DNA from: an uncultured SAR116 cluster alpha proteobacterium
Lineage (GTDB): Bacteria; Pseudomonadota; Alphaproteobacteria; Puniceispirillales; Marisalimonadaceae
Length of the DNA: 64,000 nt
Reading direction: 5' to 3'
NCBI GenBank assembly: GCA_902619805.1
Contig: CACNGC010000006.1
Location: 44,976 to 108,975 of the forward strand
Of the stretch, positions 1 through 7,963 are shown piece after piece. The position numbers and the translations under genes were made by a program. Within the stretch, counting starts at the first letter, position 1; each line of letters opens with the position of its first letter. The notes under the pieces are model-generated. The model did no database searches, was not told the DNA's origin, and saw only the letters and a program-made list of their open reading frames with translations.

Positions 1-90
1 CATATAATTTCTATAGTTTATTTCGTTTATTTGTTCAAATTCAAAAGTGTACAAAATTATGTGTATTTAAAATTTTTTGAAAGATTTTCT

Positions 91-1308
91 ATGAGATATT
101 TTGATATTCAATCACCTGCACTTGATGCAACTAGACTTATGTTTAAAGAATTAGAAAGTGATAAGAGAACTTCTAAAATTGACTTGGGAATAGGTATATA
201 TAGAGATGAAAAAGGTGAGGCGCCTGTCTTTAAAGCAGTGAAAAAAGCTGAAACTTTATTGTTACAAACCGAAGTTTCTAAATCATATAAAACACCTGCT
301 GGAAACTCAGAATACTGTAAAAATATTTTAAAATTGGTTTTAGGAAAAGATATACTTAATGAAAGAAACAATAGAATTGGCGCAATACAAATACCTGGAG
401 CAGGCTCTGGTTTAAGAATTGCTGGAGAACTTATAAAAAGTAAATTAAAAAACAAACTAATATCTATTCCCAATCCTACATGGGGACAACAAACTTTTAT
501 GTTTCAAAAATCTGGTCTAAAAATCACAAATCATAGTTATTACGATAGCACAAACAATTTCTTAAATTTTGAAGATATGATTTGTGATTTAAAGAAATTA
601 AAGTCGGGTGATGCATTATTATTACATGGATGTTGTCATAATCCAACTGGAGCTGACTTGAATGCAGATCAATGGGAAGAAGTTGCTAAAATATGTAAAA
701 AAAATGGAATTGTTCCTTTTATAGATTTGGTTTACCAAGGTTTGGGTAGAGGTATTGATGAAGATGTTCTAGGTATTAGAAAATTAGTTAAAATTGTTCC
801 TGAAATAATAATAACTATTTCATCTAGTAAAACTTTTGGTGTTTACAGAGACCGTTGTGGACTGATTGCAGTTATTACTGACTCCAATAAAGTAAAAAGT
901 GATTTTTTAGAAACAATGTTAAGTGAAATTGCTCGTGAGCTTTATTTTCATCCACCAGATCATGCTGCTGAAATAATAAATATTTTACTTGATAATAATA
1001 TTTTAAAAAATGAATGGCTCTTAGAAATTAGTAGAATGCAGAAAAGAATAGTTTCACTAAGAGAAAAGTTTTCAAAAAGTTTACAAAACAAATTACAAAC
1101 AGATTATTTTAGCTTTTTAAATGTTCAAAATGGTATGTTTTCACTTTTACCTATTTCTGAAGTAGGAATAAAGACATTAAGAACAAAAAATGGAATATAC
1201 TTAATGCCTGATGGGCGTATAAATATAGCTTCTTTGCCAGAAAATAGAATAGATTTTATAGCATCTAAAATTTGCAATTTAAAAGAATTTGAAAATAGGA
1301 AGAATTAA
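91..1308 (+). CDS. Aspartate/aromatic aminotransferase, class I (PLP)
   Basis: Fold-type I aminotransferase of the aspartate/tyrosine group, predicted to move the amino group between an acidic or aromatic amino acid and 2-oxoglutarate in the cytoplasm. From this start (405 aa, close to the usual 395-400) I see NPTG at residues 184-187, the ring-contacting Asp in FIDLVYQG (about 212), and the Schiff-base Lys in SSSKTFG (about 247). The ATG at 91 is chosen because the family begins with a short segment like MRYFDIQSP; an upstream in-frame TTG at 31 adds 20 atypical residues. Its end overlaps the earliest possible start of the thioesterase gene. Whether aspartate or an aromatic amino acid is the main substrate cannot be told. 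Confidence 0.85.
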   Translation: MRYFDIQSPALDATRLMFKELESDKRTSKIDLGIGIYRDEKGEAPVFKAVKKAETLLLQTEVSKSYKTPAGNSEYCKNILKLVLGKDILNERNNRIGAIQIPGAGSGLRIAGELIKSKLKNKLISIPNPTWGQQTFMFQKSGLKITNHSYYDSTNNFLNFEDMICDLKKLKSGDALLLHGCCHNPTGADLNADQWEEVAKICKKNGIVPFIDLVYQGLGRGIDEDVLGIRKLVKIVPEIIITISSSKTFGVYRDRCGLIAVITDSNKVKSDFLETMLSEIARELYFHPPDHAAEIINILLDNNILKNEWLLEISRMQKRIVSLREKFSKSLQNKLQTDYFSFLNVQNGMFSLLPISEVGIKTLRTKNGIYLMPDGRINIASLPENRIDFIASKICNLKEFENRKN

Positions 1309-1309
1309 T

Positions 1310-1753
1310 TTGCGACAAAATCCTACAAATCGAAGTGATTATAATTATTTTTCCAAAATGAACACAAGGTGGAATGACAATGATATTTATGGTCACTTAA
1401 ATAATGTAATTTATTATGAGTTGTTTGATACTGCAGTTAACAAATGGTTAATAAAGAATAATTTAATAGATATTAAAAATGGTAGTAATATTGGCCTTAT
1501 AGTTCAATCAGGATGTAATTATTTCTCTTCGTTTAAATATCCAGAAGATATCGACGCAGGAATAAGAATAACAAAAATTGGAAATAGTTCTGTCAGATAT
1601 GAGGTGGGTTTATTTAAACCAAATGATGATTTAGCATCTGCAGATGGCTTTTTCATTCACGTATATGTTGATAGAATTAGCAATAAACCAAAAAATTTAG
1701 ATTATGAATTTAAAAAAAAATTAGATACAATTTACGTTAATCTAAATAATTAA
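1310..1753 (+). CDS. Acyl-CoA thioesterase, hotdog fold (4HBT-like)
   Basis: Small single-domain hotdog protein (147 aa) of the 4-hydroxybenzoyl-CoA thioesterase/YbgC type, expected to hydrolyse an acyl-CoA in the cytoplasm. The N-terminal motif WNDNDIYGHLNNVIYYE carries the typical catalytic Asp and the GHLNN turn. I place the start at the TTG at 1310 because AGGAAG (1298-1303) sits at good distance upstream; an earlier TTG at 1289 overlaps the aminotransferase. The two genes are probably co-transcribed. The substrate is unknown. Confidence 0.75.
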   Translation: MRQNPTNRSDYNYFSKMNTRWNDNDIYGHLNNVIYYELFDTAVNKWLIKNNLIDIKNGSNIGLIVQSGCNYFSSFKYPEDIDAGIRITKIGNSSVRYEVGLFKPNDDLASADGFFIHVYVDRISNKPKNLDYEFKKKLDTIYVNLNN

Positions 1754-2121
1754 AGTTTTTCTATTTTTACAATCTCGTTTTCTTTAATTGTTTCAATGTA
1801 ACTTTTTTCGAAATTACTGTCTGCCCAAATATTACAAGGTGAAATTAATCTAATTTCATCTTCTTTTGAAACTGGAGTTTTACCATAACCAATGGCAATA
1901 GCAGACCCTCCATTCCAGAAAGCTATTTCTCCAAACTCAACTACTGCCCTAGCATTATCCTCTACATCAACATCAACAGGGGTCTCAAAATAAATCTCTT
2001 CTCCCCATTTTTTTACTGTTGAAGTAAAAGGTAATGCGCCATAAATCATATTTGCTGTTGGTGTGTCTCGTAAGTTTAAAACTAAGTTTTTATCTTTGAA
2101 TTTTAGAACAATTTTTTTCAT
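1750..2121 (-). CDS. Cyclophilin-like fold protein (TM1367/DUF3830 type)
   Basis: A 123-aa single-domain protein resembling the cyclophilin-like (PF04126) family by its pattern: an N-terminal beta strand, NLRDTPTANMIYGALPF, then GEIAFWNGGSAIAIGYG, matching the conserved WxxGxxxxIxxG core. These proteins have the cyclophilin barrel but usually lack the prolyl isomerase active site, and their role is not known. No signal peptide. It converges on the thioesterase gene, overlapping its last bases. It lies immediately outside the left end of the genomic island. Confidence 0.7.
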   Translation of the reverse strand: MKKIVLKFKDKNLVLNLRDTPTANMIYGALPFTSTVKKWGEEIYFETPVDVDVEDNARAVVEFGEIAFWNGGSAIAIGYGKTPVSKEDEIRLISPCNIWADSNFEKSYIETIKENEIVKIEKL

Positions 2122-2184
2122 AAATAATTTACTTTTTTTAATTGTTAATATAATACAATTATATCATAGTTTTTTTATTTATTA

Positions 2185-2251
2185 AATGGGACTATAGCTC
2201 AGCGGGAGAGCACTTCGTTGACATCGAAGGGGTCACTGGTTCAATCCCAGT
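2185..2251 (+). repeat. Left 67-bp direct repeat (att-like, tRNA-Val 5' part)
   Basis: Identical over 67 bases to 13524-13590. The repeat starts three bases before the tRNA 5' end and stops at the end of the T-stem. Beyond it the left copy reads AGGTTTTTTCCA while the right copy completes the acceptor stem as TAGTCCCACCA. This is the expected picture of one att site in an integrated element, except that the shared block covers the 5' rather than the 3' part of the tRNA. Confidence 0.85.
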
Positions 2252-2263
2252 AGGTTTTTTCCA
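2188..2263 (+). pseudogene. Broken tRNA-Val(GAC) copy at left island end
   Basis: D-arm, anticodon arm (anticodon GAC) and T-arm are base-for-base those of the intact tRNA-Val at 13527. The 3' acceptor strand is replaced: after the T-stem comes AGGTTTTTT and then CCA, one base too long. The 5' strand GGGACTA could pair only through G-U wobbles and one mismatch. It is therefore unlikely to be aminoacylated. The left flank is probably the original chromosomal upstream region of the tRNA. Confidence 0.75.
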
Positions 2264-2310
2264 TAATATCAACAGTTTAGCTACAAATGTAAATCATATT
2301 TTTCGTTGTT

Positions 2311-2326
2311 GTCACTCTACAGTCAC
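2311..2326 (+). promoter_or_regulatory. Paired GTCAC motifs, candidate integrase arm-type site (left)
   Basis: GTCAC occurs at 2311 and again at 2322, exactly 11 bp apart and in the same orientation, between the left att copy and the integrase start. The same arrangement (GTCAC at 13402 and 13413, again 11 bp apart) lies inside the right end. One helical turn spacing inside both ends fits arm-type binding sites of a tyrosine recombinase or its directionality factor. This is inference from symmetry only. Confidence 0.4.
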
Positions 2327-2340
2327 AATAGGAGAGACAT

Positions 2341-3291
2341 ATGGCGACAATTCGTAAACGAAATAATAAGTATCAAGTACAAGTAAGAATAAGAGGAAAG
2401 AGAACATCTGCAACTTTTCATACCCTTGATCTTGCAAGACGGTGGGCAAGATCCAAAGAAGTAGAGTTCGAGAAAAATATAAAAGTAGGTATGCAATATC
2501 GTCCCAAAACACTTCTAGAGATTTTAGACAAATATAAAGAAGTTATAATTCCCCATAAGAAATCTGCTTCATCAGAAACTTATATAATTAACTCTTTTAT
2601 GAAGAATAAATGGGTTGCATCTCCTCTTAATATGCTATCAACAGCGCAGATAGCTGAATACAGAGATAAGAGATTATTGAGCGTTAAACCATCTACAATT
2701 ACACGTGAATTTGGTATTATAAAACATGCGCTACAAGTTGCAAAACTAGAATGGGACTGGGACGTACCTTTTGACCTTTTTGCAGGCATTAGACTCCCAC
2801 AGATCCATCAAAGTGCTGTTCGGCGTATAAATGATCATGATCTTAAAACGTTACTGGAAGAAGCTTCAAAGCACAGTAATATCTATTTAAAGCCTATTAT
2901 TTTAATAGCTTTAAATACTGCAATGAGAAGGGGAGAAATACTATCTATAAAATGGTCTGATATAGATTTAAAGCGTAATCTTATTAATATTGATAATACA
3001 AAAACTGGTTACGCTCGATCTATTAAGATCAACTATAATGTTCGAGTGATTTTCGAAAACTTAGATATAGTTGATGACAAAATATTTCCAATAAGCATAA
3101 ATAGTCTGAGGCTCTGTTATCAAAGGTTATGCAACAAACTTAATATTAAAATAAGGTTCCATGATTTTAGGCACGAAGCTATAAGCCGTCTATTTCAGCA
3201 GAACCTATCTATACCCCATATTGCATCCATAAGTGGACACAGAACAGTGTCGCAGCTATTTAGATACGCTCATTATAAAGGCTCGATTTAA
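2341..3291 (+). CDS. Tyrosine recombinase (island integrase)
   Basis: Phage-type site-specific integrase of 316 aa. The N-terminal about 50 residues look like an arm-binding domain (KYQVQVRIRGKRTSATFHTL). Residues 55-150 form the SAM-like core-binding domain. The catalytic domain shows Arg in MRRGEIL (196-197), H274-x-x-R277 in HDFRHE, H300 in SGHR and the nucleophile Y309 in RYAH. The start is an ATG preceded by AGGAGAG. It points away from the left att copy, as usual for tRNA-targeted integrases, and should catalyse integration and excision at tRNA-Val. No excisionase is evident in the island. Confidence 0.92.
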   Translation: MATIRKRNNKYQVQVRIRGKRTSATFHTLDLARRWARSKEVEFEKNIKVGMQYRPKTLLEILDKYKEVIIPHKKSASSETYIINSFMKNKWVASPLNMLSTAQIAEYRDKRLLSVKPSTITREFGIIKHALQVAKLEWDWDVPFDLFAGIRLPQIHQSAVRRINDHDLKTLLEEASKHSNIYLKPIILIALNTAMRRGEILSIKWSDIDLKRNLINIDNTKTGYARSIKINYNVRVIFENLDIVDDKIFPISINSLRLCYQRLCNKLNIKIRFHDFRHEAISRLFQQNLSIPHIASISGHRTVSQLFRYAHYKGSI

Positions 3292-3395
3292 GACTTGTAC
3301 AGTGTCAAAACTTTTGAAATAAACCACACAGAGACGTTTGAAGAAATACATTGGCTAAGTGACTCTTAAATTAAATCGCCTTTAAATGGCTTTTT

Positions 3396-3455
3396 AAGTT
3401 ATATAAAAGGGTGCACAAGGTACACTGGGGGTACCCTAGTTATTGCACGTAACTT
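3396..3455. repeat. Nested inverted repeats downstream of the integrase
   Basis: Three nested complementary pairs share one centre: AAGTTA (3396-3401) with TAACTT (3450-3455), GTGCA (3411-3415) with TGCAC (3444-3448), and GGTAC (3419-3423) with GTACC (3431-3435). The outer arms are asymmetric (a 10-base bulge opposite one base). The block is unusually GC-rich for this genome and lies in the 260-bp non-coding gap between the integrase and the next gene. Possible roles are a replication or transfer signal, a structured RNA or a protein-binding palindrome. Confidence 0.45.
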
Positions 3456-3552
3456 AGAGAACGTTTAAAGTTGCATCGTTAGTTGTACAAGTAACTTAAA
3501 ATATATTTCATGCTTTTCTGACAATTGCAATTTTTTTTGCAAAGCTTTTTGG

Positions 3553-4467
3553 TTATCTATAAGGATTTAGAATATCTATATTTTTTGTTCTTAAGAAATT
3601 AGGAATTATTTTTTTACTTATTAAGTCTCCGTTTGGACTATAATTTTTTTCTGTTTGAAGTGATGCTCCTAAAATTGATTCATCTTTTTTAGGAGTTTGA
3701 TGACTTACTACAATTTTTCCATTTTTAAAAATAGTAAACCCATTTCTTCCATAATAACTTTTCTTATGACTTAAAAAACAATAATTATTTTTTACTCTTG
3801 GAACAAAAATATCTAAAACTTGAATATATCCGTCTGCAACAGTTACGTTGTATTTTAGTAAAAGTTCTTTTTTTCCGTTATTGTTAATGTCTTCAAAAAT
3901 TGGTTCATAGAAGTATTGGATGGGTCCATTTATATCAAAAGTATCACAAGGTTGAAGTAATCTGTCAGTTTCGTGAATTTTTCCAATTCTTATTTTGGCA
4001 TAATGCATGCCCACAGTATAAGCGATTTGTTTCTCTTTCCCTTTTGCTAAGATGTACCAAGTTTCAATATATGGCTTTCCCCAAACTGAAACATATTGAT
4101 TTTCACTTCCATTAATTTTTACAAGAATATTATCATCATCATCACTCTTTTGTGCCCCCCATTGATGAAGTGGTCTTGTAAAAAAGAATTGAAGAAATTC
4201 GTTTGAATATTGACCATCAATAAAGGATGTTGGTGTTGGTTTATTTTTTCTTTTATGGATAGTTTTTATAACGCTTGTTATGTTTGAATTTCCAGTACCT
4301 AAATATTTGGCAATCAAATAATCTGATTTATAAAAATTGGAGTTTTTATATTCTATAGTTGATTGTGATAAGAAACTTTCAGGGTTAGAAGGGGAGGCAT
4401 TAGCAGCGGGAACTGCTAATGCAACTAGGAGGTTTATAAATGAAACACAAAATACTTTTAGGTTCAT
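3553..4467 (-). CDS. Secreted protein of unknown function with FG-GAP/VCBS-like segment
   Basis: Protein of 304 aa that I cannot assign to a named family. It begins with a clear Sec signal peptide (hydrophobic residues about 5-20, likely cut after AANA). The middle has EPIFEDINNNGKKELLLKY, an acidic D-x-N-x-N-G-x-x-E loop typical of FG-GAP/VCBS-type calcium-binding repeats, and an earlier acidic stretch KSDDDDN. It is probably periplasmic or extracellular. The next island gene on the same strand begins about 590 bp upstream, so it probably has its own promoter. Confidence 0.6.
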   Translation of the reverse strand: MNLKVFCVSFINLLVALAVPAANASPSNPESFLSQSTIEYKNSNFYKSDYLIAKYLGTGNSNITSVIKTIHKRKNKPTPTSFIDGQYSNEFLQFFFTRPLHQWGAQKSDDDDNILVKINGSENQYVSVWGKPYIETWYILAKGKEKQIAYTVGMHYAKIRIGKIHETDRLLQPCDTFDINGPIQYFYEPIFEDINNNGKKELLLKYNVTVADGYIQVLDIFVPRVKNNYCFLSHKKSYYGRNGFTIFKNGKIVVSHQTPKKDESILGASLQTEKNYSPNGDLISKKIIPNFLRTKNIDILNPYR

Positions 4468-4550
4468 TTTAATATTTATAAGCCTAATTAAGACTTGATT
4501 ATGTATGAAATAAGGTAAGTTCGTGGCAGATAGTCAAATTATAAAATTAA

Positions 4551-5054
4551 TTAATAGGAATAATAAAAGTTTCCAGACATGTACTCTGAAGCATTTGTAA
4601 TAAACAGATAGATTGGAAAAAGGTAAGGCGTCAAGTCTTGGGCTATTGGTTCAATTAAAGGAAATATTGGAAGATATATTTTTGTTTTACATAAAATTAA
4701 TGAAACAGGAATAAATCCAAAAAAAGCTATAATTGGAAACAAAATAACAGAGATATTGAAAGAGTATTTTTTACCTTTAAATTCGGGAGCAGTAATTTTT
4801 GATGATATTATGTAGACACGAACTGCGTTAATTATGCACCAAACTATCATTAAGAAAGCCATACCTAAAGTTGAATAAAATAATAATTCACCCATGTAAG
4901 ACATAGTTATTGATCTATTTTTCTCAATTAATAGGATATGCACAAACTCTGCAGTAAAATTGAGGCATATTACATAGGCAATAATTAATGGCAAAAAACC
5001 ATAATACCAATACCACTTTCTAAGTTTACCCATAATCAATATTTGATCAGTCAT
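4551..5054 (-). CDS. Integral membrane protein of unknown function
   Basis: A 167-aa hydrophobic protein with about four predicted membrane segments (roughly residues 17-37, 55-78, 98-118 and 140-155) and short polar connectors; no catalytic motif recognised. The first ATG lacks a clear ribosome site, and an in-frame ATG seven codons later (GKLRKWYW) is an equally good start. It is divergent from the next gene, whose earliest start overlaps it head to head. Function unknown. Confidence 0.5.
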   Translation of the reverse strand: MTDQILIMGKLRKWYWYYGFLPLIIAYVICLNFTAEFVHILLIEKNRSITMSYMGELLFYSTLGMAFLMIVWCIINAVRVYIISSKITAPEFKGKKYSFNISVILFPIIAFFGFIPVSLILCKTKIYLPIFPLIEPIAQDLTPYLFPIYLFITNASEYMSGNFYYSY

Positions 5055-5075
5055 AAAATAAATATTATCATAATT

Positions 5076-5546
5076 ATGAAATTACAAAAAGTATTAGTAA
5101 TGGAAAGATGGGGTTATAGTGTTTTTTGGGATTTATATAGAATGAGAAGTCAATTCGAGAGTTTGTTTACAAGTAAGGATATCGTACGTGCTAAATATCC
5201 AAATGGCTGGGTAGGGTGGCTTAATGATAAAATGTCTGACGATGATGATGGTAAATTAACTAGGTTTTCAACTATGGATGGAAGATATATGTATATCGTA
5301 GTAGAAAAACTTATAGAATATGGCTTTAGACCACCTGAGTTAATAAAAGATACTATTCATTTTCATGACTTCTATTTAAATGTTTATGAATATCTTGATT
5401 ATTCACCATATGATTGCTCTAAATACAAAAAGAAAATACCAACATGGCTGAACATACAACTGCAGCCAGAGAAAAGACTTCAAGAAATAGATGCACTTGG
5501 ACTAGATGCATATGATTTTAACGGTTTAGATTATTCTTGTAATTAA
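5076..5546 (+). CDS. Hypothetical cytosolic protein
   Basis: Soluble acidic protein (156 aa from this ATG) without signal peptide or recognised domain. It is rich in Trp and Tyr (MERWGYSVFWDLYRMRSQFE) and contains an acidic run MSDDDDGK. An earlier in-frame ATG at 5043 would overlap the divergent membrane-protein gene and add an Ile-rich tail, so a start at 5076, or at 5100, is more likely. A 22-bp piece around its start is repeated at 5579-5600. The coding composition looks real, but the function is unknown. Confidence 0.5.
   Translation: MKLQKVLVMERWGYSVFWDLYRMRSQFESLFTSKDIVRAKYPNGWVGWLNDKMSDDDDGKLTRFSTMDGRYMYIVVEKLIEYGFRPPELIKDTIHFHDFYLNVYEYLDYSPYDCSKYKKKIPTWLNIQLQPEKRLQEIDALGLDAYDFNGLDYSCN
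5087..5108 (+). repeat. 22-bp direct repeat, copy 1 (second copy 5579-5600)
   Basis: The 22 bases from AAAAGTATTAG to GGAAAGA around the start of the hypothetical gene recur exactly at 5579-5600, 33 bp after that gene ends. In the second copy the reading frame closes within a few codons. This looks like the remnant of a partial tandem duplication that includes the start region of the gene. Confidence 0.5.
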
Positions 5547-5787
5547 CTAATAATTATCCATAAACAAATATAATGATCAAAAGTATTAGTAATGGAAAGA
5601 GATGGTCTAATTAGTAGTGGCATAGATATTTAGTATATTAATTTATTAAGTTATAAATATTTCATAAATATCTGTTTTCTATATATATATCCATTTGATT
5701 TGTTTTGGTTTTGTTTACTAAGATATTTTATATTTTCTAAATAATAATCTCTGTCTAAGTATTTAGTTGAGTTCAATTGAGTAAGAC

Positions 5788-7056
5788 CTATGCCATTACG
5801 ATCAATTCTTGGAAGATCAATTTGTGAAAATTAAAAATAGCCTCAGTCATAATATTTCTTAGATAGTTATCATGTTTATATGAAACTATGAAACTGTCAT
5901 GAATGCATAAAATAGGAATATTATTTTGGGTGAATTTATTAATGATGTATTCGGTTATTTGCCCATCAATATTCATTAAGAGTATACCTTTGCCAGAGCA
6001 AAAATCATCAGCAATCTCAATATGCTTCTCTTTAATTTTGTTAAGTATTGATCTTAATTCTTTAAAGTTGAAAGAATAATTAGGAAATTGATCTTGGAGT
6101 TCATTCTTCAAGGCTCTAAAAGTTGAAGGTTCATCTTTTGCATTTATAGCAATTAGCATGAGCCTTTTTACAAGTTTTCGTGAGTCATCTTTACTATTCA
6201 TCTGGGGGATGTTTATGTCATACGCATCCCCTCGATTAAGTTTGTTATAGTCTAAACCTTTTTTTGCATATAATAGGATTGGATGAAGTGACTTGTAATC
6301 ATCCTCAATAGTTGGTTCATTATTAATATATATTTTTGATCTATAAAATGAAGGTATTCTCTGCCACCACCCTCCATAAAATCTCCCTCCATCACTCCAT
6401 CTACCATTATTAAAAATTCTTGTAATAAAACAATCATTGGACGATATGGGAATGTACTTTTCCTTAAAGTTTATTAGTGGTTTATCAAGTTCGGGTATAT
6501 CAATGAATGTTTTGGCAAGTAAGCGATTATATTCTTTTAGTGAAGCTCTCATTTTTATCGATTTTTCGTTATCAATATACTCAATATTTTTTTTATTTTC
6601 ATTACGTAAGATAATTGTTTCTCTATTCGAATTATTAACAATTTTATGTTTCTTCATTTTTGTAATTTTAAATTGCTTTATAAGTTTTTTTGTTGACCAA
6701 ATTCGCGTTATTCTGCTGTGCAAACCAGTTGGATCATAGAAACCACTAGTCAGGTTAATTAACCCAACCTCTTTTAACCGTTTTACAACATCAATTGTTT
6801 TTTGAGAAATGTGCAACTCATTATATCTAGACTTAGTTTTATAAGCATTTCGATACATATGTACTCCAAGTTTCATATTTTGGTGTTCTGTCCACGCAAT
6901 ATATAAATCTAGTAAAACTACCTTAATATGTTTTTTTACAAGATAAGGATTTTGCCACTTGAAATAATTCTCATAGATTAGGTTAATTGATTTATTTATT
7001 TCGGGATATTCTGACCATCTATGAACATCTAGAGGTCTTGATAGATCATTTTTCAT
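5788..7056 (-). CDS. Family-A/T7-like polymerase-motif protein, island-borne
   Basis: A 422-aa soluble protein with the three palm/fingers motifs of DNA polymerase I and single-subunit RNA polymerases. Motif A is EDDYKSLHPILLYA (Asp252/253), a motif B-like helix is DSRKLVKRLMLIAINAK (292-307), and motif C is CIHDSFIV (His386-Asp387). A conserved-looking GGRFYGGWW block (223-231) precedes motif A. No 3'-5' exonuclease or primase domain is seen, and the N-terminal 120 residues are helical. I infer a nucleic-acid polymerase or terminal-transferase-like role in island replication or repair. The C-terminus may be longer: a different frame stays open from about 5830 down to a stop at 5651, reading like coding sequence, so a one-base frameshift is suspected. 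Confidence 0.6.
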   Translation of the reverse strand: MKNDLSRPLDVHRWSEYPEINKSINLIYENYFKWQNPYLVKKHIKVVLLDLYIAWTEHQNMKLGVHMYRNAYKTKSRYNELHISQKTIDVVKRLKEVGLINLTSGFYDPTGLHSRITRIWSTKKLIKQFKITKMKKHKIVNNSNRETIILRNENKKNIEYIDNEKSIKMRASLKEYNRLLAKTFIDIPELDKPLINFKEKYIPISSNDCFITRIFNNGRWSDGGRFYGGWWQRIPSFYRSKIYINNEPTIEDDYKSLHPILLYAKKGLDYNKLNRGDAYDINIPQMNSKDDSRKLVKRLMLIAINAKDEPSTFRALKNELQDQFPNYSFNFKELRSILNKIKEKHIEIADDFCSGKGILLMNIDGQITEYIINKFTQNNIPILCIHDSFIVSYKHDNYLRNIMTEAIFNFHKLIFQELIVMA

Positions 7057-7174
7057 TAAATTAATTAATATTTATTAATGCTGCAGTTTTATGACAATTG
7101 TGATTTCTGCCTTTTTCCTAACAATTTTTAAACAAAAATGTTTTGTATTTTGAAAATTAATTAAGGAGATAAAT

Positions 7175-7702
7175 ATGAGATTTTTATTTTTACTAACTTT
7201 AAACCTATTACTATTTTCATCATTCTCATATGCAGAAACAAAATTCCCTTTTTATTTAAATATAGTTGGTGAAGATAAAAGCCTAAAAAATTTAGTTAGG
7301 ACTAAAACTAAAAAATTGGTTTCTAATTTTCCTAATTTAACGTTAAGAGAAGACAAAGATGGAAGAGTTTTTGTACAATTATTTATTTATGCGCTTAGGC
7401 ATAAAAATAGCAATAATTCTAAAGATACAATAATCCTCTCTTCGACACACGTTAATAAGCGAAGAATTGTTGAGCTAACAAAAGAAGTTTTTAAAAAAGA
7501 TAGCAAAAGCTCGGAAGTTACTAAAACAATTGCAGCAGATCTTATGCTAAGAGATAGTGGTCTTATGACACATATTAATGTTGCTGCAATAGATGACGTA
7601 AAAACAATAAATGTACCAATTACAAGATTTCTAAAAGATTTATCGAGGAATATAAAGGGATATTATGAATCATCTTTCTTTGACATGTTTAAAAATAAGT
7701 AA
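7175..7702 (+). CDS. Secreted protein of unknown function
   Basis: A 175-aa protein with a Sec signal peptide (residues 1-20, cut after SYA). The mature part is basic and mixed alpha/beta, without cysteines or a known motif. A ribosome site AAGGAG lies at good distance before the ATG. It is the first of two co-directional genes between the polymerase-like gene and the Hxs operon. No family recognised; probably periplasmic. Confidence 0.55.
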   Translation: MRFLFLLTLNLLLFSSFSYAETKFPFYLNIVGEDKSLKNLVRTKTKKLVSNFPNLTLREDKDGRVFVQLFIYALRHKNSNNSKDTIILSSTHVNKRRIVELTKEVFKKDSKSSEVTKTIAADLMLRDSGLMTHINVAAIDDVKTINVPITRFLKDLSRNIKGYYESSFFDMFKNK

Positions 7703-7716
7703 AGTGAATAGAAGAA

Positions 7717-7917
7717 ATGTTTGAAGAAATTATAAAAGAAATTTTTATGGTTTGTGTTTATATCCTTCAAGTGATAGGGGGTACCCCGGGTGAGTTTGGA
7801 CATGGGTATTATCTAGCAAATTTAATAATTTTTGTGTTGTTACAACCTGCCTTGATTATTATTTTTTTTATTTTGTGGAGAATAGATAAAAGAAAAAATA
7901 ATAACAAAATCAGCTAA
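7717..7917 (+). CDS. Small two-helix membrane protein
   Basis: A 66-aa protein with two hydrophobic segments (about residues 6-20 and 34-54) followed by a basic tail RIDKRKNNNK, suggesting a cytoplasmic C-terminus. It begins 14 bp after the secreted-protein gene and is probably co-transcribed with it. It includes the GC-rich palindromic string GGGGGTACCC at 7777-7786, also found at 3427-3436. Function unknown; the coding call rests on composition and spacing. Confidence 0.4.
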   Translation: MFEEIIKEIFMVCVYILQVIGGTPGEFGHGYYLANLIIFVLLQPALIIIFFILWRIDKRKNNNKIS

Positions 7918-7963
7918 ATAAGCACAAAAATTTAAATAAACTTTGCCAATTGTAAATTAAGAA

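Noticed and set aside
2312..2512. Minus-strand open frame across the integrase start
   Set aside because: It is a shadow of the integrase gene, has no ribosome site and reads as low-complexity hydrophobic sequence.
4120..5260. Asp-rich runs (SDDDD) in both the secreted protein and the small hypothetical protein
   Set aside because: Short acidic runs arise easily from GAT repeats; no further similarity between the two proteins was seen.
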